A stretch of DNA of 64,000 nucleotides from Fasciola hepatica (taxonomy: Eukaryota; Platyhelminthes; Trematoda; Plagiorchiida; Fasciolidae), in assembly GCA_948099385.1 (NCBI GenBank), contig CANUEZ040000104.1:437001-501000 (forward strand). The letters run 5' to 3'. Positions 23,341 to 32,395 of the stretch are shown one piece after another. The notes under the pieces are model-generated. The model saw nothing but the letters and a program-made list of their open reading frames with translations. It did not search any database and had not been told where the DNA came from. Numbering within the stretch: the first letter of the stretch is position 1; each line of letters begins with the position of its first letter. The translations under genes were made by a program, and so were the position numbers.

Positions 23341-26074
23341 TATATTTGTGCTTATTTTATTGTTCACGAACCATGAATTATCGACAAACATGGTTATTCG
23401 ATTGGAATTCTTTCAGCAGGTTGTAGCCGTGTACAGCCCATAACGTGCTTACAGCTAGTAGGACTAAGTTCCTGCTAGATCGACAGGTCACAAACTCGGA
23501 ATAACTGATGCGTAGCATGTATTAGGACGAGCTCCTTGCTATACGAACTGGCCTCGCATGGACTAGATTCCCACCTTGTGCTGTTCCATATCTATTTGGG
23601 TTGAATCTACCATGTCGAAAATAATTAAAAGCACATAGTATCTTTGCATTTAGCTAATACAGTCCATCTGCTACACCGAATAATTAGCCGGCAATAGGCA
23701 CACAAACAGTCGAGCCATGACAAACGGCCTCTATCATTTTGGGAATTAAGCAGACTTTTCGCTTTCCAAAATTACATTAGGCAAGGCTCACCCTAGCAAA
23801 TCTTCTCCCGTCATTTCGTATCGGTATTTCTGAAAAACGATAAATCACTCAAAGACTCACTGTTCTATTTTCCTAACCTTTGGTCACGGACTTCATTGTG
23901 TGTTAGTCCCAACGAGCGTACTGGACTCTCAAAGAGGGTCTCACGACCGTGAGATCCATCCAGTCAGCGATCATATGCAAGAAGATGTGATTACATGACA
24001 CGAAAAGATACACGTGCACTTGCTCAACCTAACAGTCGAAACTATGCTGTTATTTACAGTTTTCTCCCTTACTTTTAATCCTGTCGATTGTTTTGATGTT
24101 CCAGTTAGGTTACTGCTGAAAAGTAGGAATAGGCTAAAAGCCGCAATCATTGGTCTGTTAAAAGTTGTTACAATGGAATAAGATCTGCGAAATTCTCACA
24201 AATCTGGGAAAGAAATGTGAGTACGCACGATTGAACAGCAAACAGGTGAGCGGAAAATATCGTTCTGGCGGATGATATACTGCCGAGCTAGTACTTCCTA
24301 AATTGTGCTTTCATCCAGATTATCCAAGCAAGACGCTTCACAATTGACCAACATGATCAGTTTATTGGCAATAGGTATGACCATTTTGGTTGATATATCA
24401 CTAACTATGCAATAGGAGTACGTGGCTGGCTTTGCGCGCATTCCGTGGTAGATGGAACCATTTTTGAAGCTTAACAGACTGATACTGATATCGGTCATTA
24501 TCTCAGAAGAAAATTCAATGCACATTTCCCACCGGATGTAAAACTCTTACTACCACTATAGTTTCTAGTAGAGTATACAGAGAATTCACCTTCAGTTTAC
24601 CGTGGGCATACTTTTCAAAAAAAAGACTTTTCCGAAAGAAAGCTGGAGATATTCGTGTAAATGGAAGTTCCTTACTGGCCGCACTACGGAAAAGTTTTTT
24701 TTCTCTGGGAACACTTTCTTCCCACGACGGTCTGGGCTAAACGGCACTGGAGTACAGTCCAGCGCAAAAACATGACCAAGACACCTACGGACGAACTTCA
24801 GTTTCGTCAGTCAGGAAATGATTGCTATTTTTGATCGTATTTTTCCTGGTACTACGGGATTCAATCTGATTTCTTTTACTGTCCAGCGAAACCCCACAAC
24901 CGAATATTCGATCATTTTTGCCCATTATAGTGCTTCTATTCAGATTTATCAAACTATACTATCACAAGAAATACAGTGTTCTCTATCCACTGAATTTTCC
25001 GACTAGTTTACGCCGCTGGCTCCTACGATGCTTTTAGTTTTTTCGATATACCGAAGTCATCATATTACGTCAAGATGCAGGCTCCTTGTGATGGGGGAAT
25101 ATCCAGTACTGCTGTTTCAAACAAAATCTTTTTGGGGATCACGTTTTCATTGTAACCTTCTTTATATAAACTAGGGGCGGAAACGAGACTGCACTGAGAC
25201 TAGCTGATGGTAGTGTACGAGATGATGGGCTATCGTTACAAGGTTAGGTATGATTAACGGTTTATCTGCCCAAAAGGCATAGTGTAGTGTTTTGCTCCGG
25301 ATAAATGCTATCTTCGGTAAAATATGCCAGGCGCGATTCAGCACAAATGAGCTGAGTTAGTAGAGCGACTAACGAGTACTTCAACCAACAATTTGCCTAG
25401 TGGATTATAGGACTAACGGGCCTGTATTCAGCCATGTAGCTTTAAAGAATAAGACGCAATGATGAGGTAAAACAGTTCGTAGGACTCACCGAAACCAACT
25501 GTTGCTTCGAGACTCAGTAAGAAGAAGGTTCGCGTAGAGTGTTCCTACCTGTTAAATGCCGCTAACCAGAGGTAATAGGCGGGAACAGCATTGGGCCTGA
25601 TCCCGGTCCGTCTAAATAGGCCGAAAGAAGAGCGATTCGAATATCACTTAAATCTGCATCTGCGTCTTGAGCATCAGCGGGATATAAAGGTATACATAAT
25701 TCACCCAATTCAAAACTATCAGTGGTCCATTGGACTCGAGGGTATTCACTGTTGGTTGGCGAGTGTTCTATGAACGGCTAGGCGTCAGTTGTTGAATGAC
25801 GACGACGATTTAGTCTTTTCAGAGGTTATATCATTGGTTAGGATAGAAAAGCTACTCGTCATAAATAGTAATTTGTCTCCATTAAGAGAGTTCTCTTTCA
25901 AAGAATCATGAACGAAACCTGTGCTGATTTTGGTGGGATGCAGGATTCTGGAAGGGTACAGGATCTCTTAATAAAAATGTGTGTTTTTAAACAATGCGTC
26001 GCCGTTCTTCCGGCTGGGAAATAATAAACGGACAACAATGAGCGGTACTGCAAGTGAAGATTTGATTATTTTAT
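23341..26074. other. No gene recognised
   Basis: Contains repeat copy 2 (23,936-24,025, listed separately). Otherwise there are only short open frames. Confidence 0.45.
23936..24025 (+). repeat. Dispersed repeat, copy 2
   Basis: Partner of 16,987-17,080, same orientation and same order of blocks. See that entry. Confidence 0.45.
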
Positions 26075-26810
26075 AACACTGAGGTGTATACCACTCGGAG
26101 TTCGCTTATTCGTATTTACTTCGCTACTCCTTCTGTGGAAGGTGCCCAGATTTTGGATATGGCCCGGGCTGTGACGATTTCTGTCAACCGGTGTTTTTTG
26201 GTCTTATCACTCTGGAAATACTGGCCCCCAGATAGACAGTCTTACTGACAGGATGCTGTTTCTAGGCTACAAAACTTGAAAAATGCTTGGACAGAGAATT
26301 ACACTTCCTTTGGAATATGTCTGAAAAAGGATATGCGATAGTGATGAACGCGCGATAGATCCTTCAAGCCAGAACACGATTTCCCGTCCTACTTCTTGGC
26401 TAGTCAGACGTAGCTTCCTCGAGTCTGTGAAAATTCCTTGACCAGAGCGCGAGGGCGCATCTTTTGCTGTGAAATCGACTCAAGTTTTTCAGGAGTGCTA
26501 CCACGTAATCGACGCTGGTTCGTGATTAGACACAAAAAACTATGGTATTTTATAATTCCACTTACAACCTAAGGTTTGACGATCTTGTCTTGGTCAAATT
26601 TGCGCACTTTCCGGGATGTAAATTCCTGCATGGCATACATCCCTCAGAATATTGAGTGGTTCTTGTGCCTCGCGAACAACCACTCTTGGTTTTCAAATTT
26701 CTTCTTTCAACATCAATTATATTTCGGGTAAGAAAGGAGCTATATGTACTAAGGTTTTCGTGACGGTGCAGATGGAAATACCAAAGCCAAGGTCATCAGC
26801 ATAGTTGACA
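26075..26810 (-). pseudogene. Decayed LINE reverse-transcriptase remnant
   Basis: On the minus strand, short pieces in shifting frames follow the order seen downstream of the RT catalytic box in RTE/L1-type LINEs. KTVYLGASIS lies at about 26,240, then TEIVTARAISKIW near 26,170, then ISELRVVYTSVL near 26,090. A VNYADDLGF box, the form of RT motif C, lies at about 26,795 on the same strand. However, the 560-nt gap to the YLG motif is longer than usual, so it needs an insertion or the box is coincidental. Several stops and frameshifts are present. The clade is not determined. Confidence 0.42.
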
Positions 26811-27279
26811 GACATATCTTGAGTATCTCACATGGGGCACGGTCCTCACCGGGGGATTCCCTGCTGTTCATTCTCCGTTGGACTGGATTAGTCTTGCTCA
26901 AATTTGCAGAGGTTAGGGTAGTTTGATGGCAATACTCAGCTTTGATGGAGAGAAAGACGATTGAATAGCTCGCTGAAATGTTACACCCATCCTTGGAGGT
27001 TTATTCGCTCCCGGGTATGAGATCGTCAATGTCGTTCAGTAGAAAGAACTTTCACGGCGCCATTTTGAACAAAGTAGAGAGCTCGAGTCACAAGAGTTCC
27101 CGAAAATACGAAGTGACAGCAGCGGTGTTCATCTTATTCACTACCTAACCCCATTACTGAAAACGGTCGTTTTCAGAATGCGTGGCTTCCGGGTAAATGT
27201 TGTAAAATCAAGTAAATCAGTGAGTCTCACTTCATTTAATTTTGAGCAACGGCCGGAGGTTTTTTCAGTGATCTAATTC
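26811..27279. other. No gene recognised
   Basis: Flank of the Gypsy relic. A 3' LTR would be expected to start near here, but no long match to the other side of the element was found. Confidence 0.4.
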
Positions 27280-27355
27280 TTACAACTCAAAGTCGATGAC
27301 ATCGAATGTAATCAGTTGTGCAATACAAATACAATTTGTGCAAGTGATCGTACAC
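27280..27355 (-). repeat. 3' copy of the block flanking the Gypsy relic
   Basis: Shares GACATCGAATGTAATCAG and flanking bases with 31,080-31,165 in the same orientation (roughly 75% over 80 bp by eye). It lies just after the integrase tail and is a candidate remnant of the 3' LTR. Confidence 0.5.
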
Positions 27356-27639
27356 AGCAGAGCTCGAATGAATTTGAGGTTGTTTTTAATCTTGACGTGG
27401 TTGTCTGGTCAATCTTTCTGAACGTCGTGCACACTGAAGTCTCTTCAGTTATCACGTCTGTGTTGGAATCCAATGCATTTCTAATTTCAATCTCTGCTGG
27501 AATTCCTGGTACACTGTACCGAAATTGATCAACTTACCTTTGGTGTAATGAGCCATCATTCATCTCCAGGATTCTCATCAACTTTGTGCCGATGTGACCT
27601 AGATCTTCACCAGAGGCTCGTCGTAAACCGCTGCCTCAT

Positions 27640-28402
27640 CGACACGAAACCGCAACTGATTCCTTGCATGGTGACATTGAACGTTGTATCTCAGACTTGA
27701 AGCCTTTTGCTAGACTTCAATGTTTGGTGCCATGGGCAGCGTTCCCGTATTGAAGTAAAAATTATCCACTCCTCTTTCGAGTTCTTTAAACGTGGACGTG
27801 TTGATCGATCTGCTTGCACTCTTAAAAGTGCGAACGAAATCGCCCGTTAACCGAATAAACTGAATGTCTTGGAGCTGTGAATAAATGTTTACTTCCCAAA
27901 CATTTCAGCCACCTTGTCGCTTTTTGAGCCATAAAGTGGTTGTCTTGTCAGCAGGCAACACCTATAGCACACCTTTGCGATTGAAAGTCGTGTGCAGAGT
28001 TTTGATCGTGAAATCCGCGTCAGCATATGTAGTGAAACGCACTTTTGACCAACCAGAGCATGAATTGATTTTCACAAAAGCTCAGTATTGAATTAAAAGT
28101 GGGCCACAATAATTAGCATTTATTCTTTCCCATACCTCACACGATACTTGTTGGGGTGTCAACTTCGATTTGTGCGAATGTATTTCATGTATGTATTGAT
28201 TACACTGACTTGGATGCTGTAAAATGTATTGATCAATTTCGGGCCACCAACAAGCAGGTCGAGCTAGAGCCTTCATATTTTCAACTCCAAAGTGACCAGG
28301 ATATAAAGCACGAAGAATAGGTAAAAGAAGCGGCCGGGGATTAACAGTGCTTTTATTTAGCCACAATATATTATCAAGTGGTACGACTAACCCCTCTCTC
28401 AT
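27640..28402 (-). pseudogene. Integrase of the Gypsy relic
   Basis: Zinc-binding N-terminal domain: an H-x3-H pair just before LYPGHFGVENMKALARPAC, then CWWPEIDQYILQH. The final CxxC is degraded to C-N-Q-Y. The core begins with ANYCGPLL (the DYxGP block with its Asp replaced by Asn). After a stop at about 28,083 it continues with ADADFTIKTL, a damaged DNG block near 27,940 and a FTAPRHS-like block near 27,880. A tail with HVDQFRY-type residues runs to about 27,310. Multiple stops and at least two frameshifts. The integrase class (HHCC plus DDE core) is certain; catalysis is not possible from this copy. Confidence 0.85.
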
Positions 28403-28559
28403 AGAATAGAATGTGGAAATTCTTCGTTTGCTAACTGGTATTCACCCGCGTTTTCATGACAAAAAAACTGGACGGAAATAACGACAAACTTTTAAAATCA
28501 CTTGTCGGTGACTGATAGGAAGTGATTGATGAAGTGAATAGTCAGATTAAGAGTCCATG

Positions 28560-28935
28560 GTAGAATATACACATTGAGAACTGTAATCAACAGGCGGAAT
28601 AAATTTAGTATGACCGTGTTCACTGTCAAATTCATGTGCTGATAAGGAAAAACATCAACATTGCACCATGAACATGGTGGAGTTATGCAGTGATTCAAAT
28701 GGATCGTAGAAAAAGCGCAAAGCTCTATAATCAGAACAAAATTGCGAATTTGGAGCCAGACAAATATTTGTGTAGATGAATAACCGCCCAGTAAACAGTC
28801 AATGCCTCACTTGGAGTTTGAGATAAGGGTCTTTTGACAACACTCAGCCTCCCTGAAATGTACACTATCGGGTAACGGTCTTGTTCGAGAAGTGCGCCAA
28901 ATCGAGTAAGTGAGGCATCCGTAGTGAGAGTGGAG
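28560..28935 (-). pseudogene. RNase H of the Gypsy relic
   Basis: The start of the domain reads TTDASLTRFGALLEQD near 28,920, with the first catalytic Asp present. EALTVYWAVIHLHKYLSG follows near 28,780, and a frame-shifted segment corresponding to the SAYDFxxxH region lies near 28,640. It lies between the RT and the integrase as expected. Frameshifts separate the blocks. Confidence 0.7.
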
Positions 28936-29179
28936 TATTTTGAAAATGAAAACGAACCTAGAGAGACTTCGGCTCTAAATTATTCCGAAATGGAATGCAG
29001 CGTACGACAATGTACCCAGGACCAATGAAAAGTGCTACCGGATAACAAACAATAGACTAGTTCTTTTACAGTAAAAAAATGAGGGAGGGGGGTGGTGAAT
29101 CGGAAATGATACTGCGAAGATCCTACGGACTAAATTAATTCACTCAAGTTTATAAGATTGTGAAAGATAGGTAAAGTAG

Positions 29180-29884
29180 CTAAGCGACTGAGAGCCGGTT
29201 CCAAACCGTCTTTATTGATGAAATAACCAACACATTAAGGAGATTTTGAGTTAGCAACAACTGGGTGGGTTGTGACAACAGTAAATTCTCAAAATCGGTA
29301 CAACAATGAAAGTATTGTTTCATCATGAGCTAGTTTTGTGGAGCCATGAGTCACTACATCATCATGGTAACATTTCGCACCAACGAATTTATTTAGAAGC
29401 GAATTCATGACGCATCGGAAAATGGCTGGAGAAACACCCAATTTGGATAGCAAAATGTTTTATGAATACACACCAAAAAGAGTGTTGGATGAACAGGAAT
29501 TTACAGGTAGCCTTCTATAAGATCGAGCGCGAGAGGTAATTTGATCTGGTGATTTGAGGTAATATCTTTTCGGGCTTTTCTGTAGTAAATATATGTTGAC
29601 GAGGTTTGTCATTAAGCATGACAAGGTAATCACCACAGCTCCTCAGAGTTCTGCCATCCGATTCCAAAGGGTCTAACGATGGAAGTGGCCCACTCCGACA
29701 AATTGATAGGTTTGAGCACATGAGCAGAACCTAAGGAATCCAGCACTTTTTTAGAGTCCTCGAAAACTGTAGGACAGAACACAACAGTTCGTAAAACAGA
29801 ACCATCGTCAACTTCGAGTCTGGCAGGGAAATGTTCATACCACCTGTGGCTTTGGAACATTGATGGCCGAAAATCAGAAGACAA
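29180..29884 (-). pseudogene. Reverse transcriptase of the Gypsy relic
   Basis: Fingers region: VLKPINLSEWATSIV near 29,730, then after a frameshift SDGRTLRSCGDYLVMLN near 29,650 (the DG...RxCxDYxxLN block). The catalytic YxDD box survives as HDDVV at 29,350-29,366, followed by HDETILSLLYRF. GYFINKDGLEP near 29,220 is the post-catalytic FLG block. Stops interrupt between them. Confidence 0.82.
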
Positions 29885-29925
29885 GATGGAAATGGAAATA
29901 TCAGTGATTTTTATGAATTTTAGTC

Positions 29926-30171
29926 CTAGTCAGAGGGGTCCCGAATGAGTGACAAGAAAATTACAATGAAAAACATTTCCATCAGAGTCGGTGTGAAGTG
30001 TGCAGGCACCCAAAATTGGTAACGTATGTCCGGCAACATCCTTGACGACAGTTTAATTAGGACCATGTTCAAAATCTGGAGTGGCTTTTCGCAATGAAGT
30101 CTCAGAACTAAATGGTTCAACACTACTAATGTCGACAATGAAATCATGTTGAATCTTACCACTGACCACAA
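29926..30171 (-). pseudogene. Aspartic protease of the Gypsy relic
   Basis: A degraded D-[TS]-G site near 30,125 reads DISSVE in one frame. Downstream, a separate frame gives GHTLPILGACTLHTDSDG and VTHSGP near 29,950, the second half of a retropepsin with its hydrophobic flap-end strand. It lies directly 5' of the RT. Confidence 0.68.
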
Positions 30172-30266
30172 AAAAATAAAGTGGTTCTATGCTGCTGCGC
30201 TCACCGTAAGGGGAAACTTGGGCCAATCAGCCGAGATAAAATTGTCCGCTGAATGGGAACAGTACA

Positions 30267-30545
30267 TCAGGGAGTTCCGCCGGACTGGCTGAAGTTGATC
30301 ACCCTTGCCATATCTGAAACAGCACCACGAAAACGACACATGGATCGTGAATGAAGCTTTCCACAAGAACCATGTTGACTAAGTGTAATTTTCGCTCGAG
30401 AAGCGTCACTCGGAGTTTTTTGGGATCGAAAGTGACTGGTACTCTTCGATTTGAATTTGTGGGGAGTCACTGAGTGACTTTTGACTTGTCCGGAATTGCA
30501 ACTGCAAAAAAAGACGTGATATGGGGACTCCGTAGAATTGTTCAC
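30267..30545 (-). pseudogene. Gag nucleocapsid (zinc-knuckle) remnant of the Gypsy relic
   Basis: The frame contains HGSCGKLHSRSMCRFRGAV, which has the spacing of a degraded C-x2-C-x4-H-x4-C knuckle, followed by a second decayed knuckle. Basic residues and Ser precede it. Position is between gag and the protease. Confidence 0.6.
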
Positions 30546-30788
30546 ATCTTGGTACTGCCCATAGATTTCAAAAACATGCTAAGGAGCAGGACTAGGAAGT
30601 AGAAGCAGTTATTGATCCAACCGTTGATTACTGATGCCAGCGATCGGAGGACTACGAAGTTGCGTTTCTAAATGATCTCCGAAATCACTTGTTGGTGTGT
30701 TATCTTGTGCCTAAAGCTGAAGAATAAACGCACGAATATCCCTCTGATCCTTCCGATGAAGTTAATGGGATTTGGGATATCCAGCAAT

Positions 30789-31055
30789 TTAAACATCTAT
30801 CGTTTGTGTACGATGGAGTGTGAGGTTCTCATTTTCTTCATGTTTAATAGATACAAGCTTTTGCGGGAGTGACACGTTTTTGATGAAAGAATGTGCTAAT
30901 TCTCCAACAATATTCAAGAAAACAGCGTTCATGCATTCATCCGAAATATCCTCGTAAGTAAAATACCACAATTCAGATTTTTCGAAATAATCAGAAATTT
31001 CACACACGGAGGCATAAGAATGAAATACTGAAGTTGAATAGAGTATGAGCACCAC
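30789..31055 (-). pseudogene. Gag fragment of the Gypsy relic
   Basis: Contains SDYFEKSELWYFTYEDISDE and NAVFLNIVGELAHSFIKN, the conserved capsid segment (YFxxFE...AxFLNxxGxxAxxLxxN) of flatworm Gypsy-type gags. No ATG lies at the start; the true gag start is probably upstream in another frame. Confidence 0.7.
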
Positions 31056-31079
31056 CGAATTGGAAGCAGGAATTGGAAT

Positions 31080-31165
31080 TATTTATTTTCACAATTCAAG
31101 GCCAACGACATCGAATGTAATCAGATGCGTAACACAAATACTGTTTATGCACAGTCATCACAGGA
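31080..31165 (-). repeat. 5' copy of the block flanking the Gypsy relic
   Basis: Partner of 27,280-27,355. On the minus strand it starts near a TGT and contains an AATAAA hexamer. A TGGTG close to 31,055 could be a decayed primer-binding site. Candidate 5' LTR remnant. Confidence 0.5.
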
Positions 31166-31170
31166 TTTTA

Positions 31171-31744
31171 TCCGGTCTGAAGGCGATAGCGTTAGATAAG
31201 GCTAGTAACTATGCTACTTTGTTCCATCTTGGACGTCACGGATGTCCCTAAATTAAAAAATATTTCCTCCGAAGGCTTACAAATCTCTCCTACTAGAAGT
31301 AGTTCACAGTGTGCCATTGGACCAGAAAATGACCAAATTTCACTCACTTGAGCTATTACAATTCGCTTACAACCCATCCATGTCATGCAGCCAGTAATTT
31401 TGCAAAATCCGTAACCCCTGATTGTGCATGCTGCAGCCTTATTGACTGCCTAATAATTCCCGCCCATGCAAAATCGCTCCGTTTATTGTAACTAAGGATT
31501 TTTCCGTGTCTTTCTATTTACGAAGAGTTTACTGTCATACCTTCAGTACATTGCATGAAAACTGTGCTAAACGCATAATTCACTAATTTTGCTATCAATG
31601 TTACCTATTAACTCCAATAAAACTCAAAGTATTTCAGAATTAGCCGATATTATTCCGGATGTCGATAAAACAGGAACGTTGTTCACAACACTCCTAGATA
31701 CACCGTGAACTAGCATCGTAGGTGGCTCACTTCCTGTACCATTT
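31171..31744. other. No gene recognised; flank of TRIM-like element
   Basis: Short open frames only. The TRIM-like element's target site is at its right end. Confidence 0.5.
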
Positions 31745-31911
31745 TGTAACACGCAAGCAGCAGTGATCTTCCGCCGGGGGGTGAGCGTGGTTGATCTGCA
31801 AAAGCACAAAAGGGAAAAACTCCATGAGCCGAGGCTCAGTAAGTGTATCAACGGCACCAACACTTACTTTAAACGAACAACAAGATGGCGGCCTCCACTC
31901 TGGCCGTTACA
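31745..31911 (-). repeat. 3' LTR of the TRIM-like element (minus orientation)
   Basis: 167 bp, TGT...ACA ends. It contains CAAGATGGCGGCC (31,881-31,893, YY1-like) and, on the minus strand, an intron-like segment with a GTAAGTG donor and TTTTGCAG acceptor (31,796-31,867). Confidence 0.93.
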
Positions 31912-31925
31912 CTGCTCCCCCTCAA
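31912..31925 (-). promoter_or_regulatory. Polypurine tract of the TRIM-like element
   Basis: Minus strand TTGAGGGGGAGCAG directly abuts the 3' LTR, the place where plus-strand DNA synthesis is primed. Confidence 0.75.
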
Positions 31926-32206
31926 CGAAAGAACACTGTCCACAGTGTTACTTACTCCGCTATCACACCACAGGAGTACTCAGTTCCCTGGGACCACGCC
32001 TCGGGCAGGCCATTTTACAGGTTCACTGCCGATTACGCAGTACCTCAAAACTATACAACCAATCGGGCCTTCCGCTTTATTACTCCGTGCAGGCCAATTC
32101 AAAAGACCTCTACTGGGCCACATTAAGACCGTGTCACACTTCACAGAGCACAATTATCTGTACGGCCATTTTCAGGTCAATCACCAAGGCCTCCCATAAC
32201 CTCCGG

Positions 32207-32224
32207 TCCCGGGTCGCGGCACCA
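32207..32224 (-). promoter_or_regulatory. Primer-binding site of the TRIM-like element
   Basis: Minus strand TGGTGCCGCGACCCGGGA, 4 nt after the 5' LTR. It begins with TGG, as required to pair with a tRNA 3' CCA end. The implied tRNA would end CGGCACCA. Which tRNA is not determined. Confidence 0.75.
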
Positions 32225-32228
32225 AATT

Positions 32229-32395
32229 TGTAACACGCAAGCAGCAGTGATCTTCCGCCGGGGGGTGAGCGTGGTTGATCTGCAAAAGCACAAAAGGGAA
32301 AAACTCCATGAGCCGAGGCTCAGTAAGTGTATCAACGGCACCAACACTTACTTTAAACGAACAACAAGATGGCGGCCTCCACTCTGGCCGTTACA
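32229..32395 (-). repeat. 5' LTR of the TRIM-like element (minus orientation)
   Basis: 167 bp, identical to the other LTR by direct comparison. YY1-like motif at 32,365-32,377; intron-like segment at 32,280-32,351. Confidence 0.93.

Larger units (their letters stand above)
27290..31170 (-). mobile_element. Decayed Ty3/Gypsy LTR retrotransposon
   Basis: Read right to left, this holds gag, nucleocapsid-like knuckle region, aspartic protease, reverse transcriptase, RNase H and integrase in the canonical Ty3/Gypsy order. Every domain is recognisable but broken by stops and frameshifts, so the copy is old and inactive. Separate entries describe the parts. The only repeated sequence found at both ends is a block of about 80 bp (27,280-27,355 and 31,080-31,165), so intact LTRs cannot be shown. 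Confidence 0.8.
31745..32395 (-). mobile_element. Complete TRIM-like (miniature LTR) retrotransposon, 651 bp
   Basis: Two direct repeats of 167 bp, identical base for base, start TGTAAC and end GTTACA. They flank a 317-bp interior with no coding capacity. The four bases ATTT lie on both sides (31,741-31,744 and 32,396-32,399), as for an integrase target duplication. Read on the minus strand, the 5' LTR is followed after 4 nt by a TGG-starting primer-binding site, and a purine tract abuts the 3' LTR. These are the defining parts of a terminal-repeat retrotransposon in miniature, which depends on another element's gag-pol. LTR identity implies a very recent insertion. The plus-strand frame of 156 codons crossing it is an artefact. 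Confidence 0.93.

Noticed and set aside
26792..26803. YADD box as stand-alone proof of a reverse transcriptase
   Set aside because: A four-residue match occurs about once by chance in six frames of 64 kb, and its distance to the YLG block is too long. It is kept only as supporting context.
27885..28091. Plus-strand frame of 68 codons
   Set aside because: Antisense shadow of the integrase core of the Gypsy relic.
31763..32233. 156-codon plus-strand frame and overlapping frames
   Set aside because: They span the TRIM LTR and interior, and the start is duplicated in the second LTR. No motif, and TRIM elements are non-coding.
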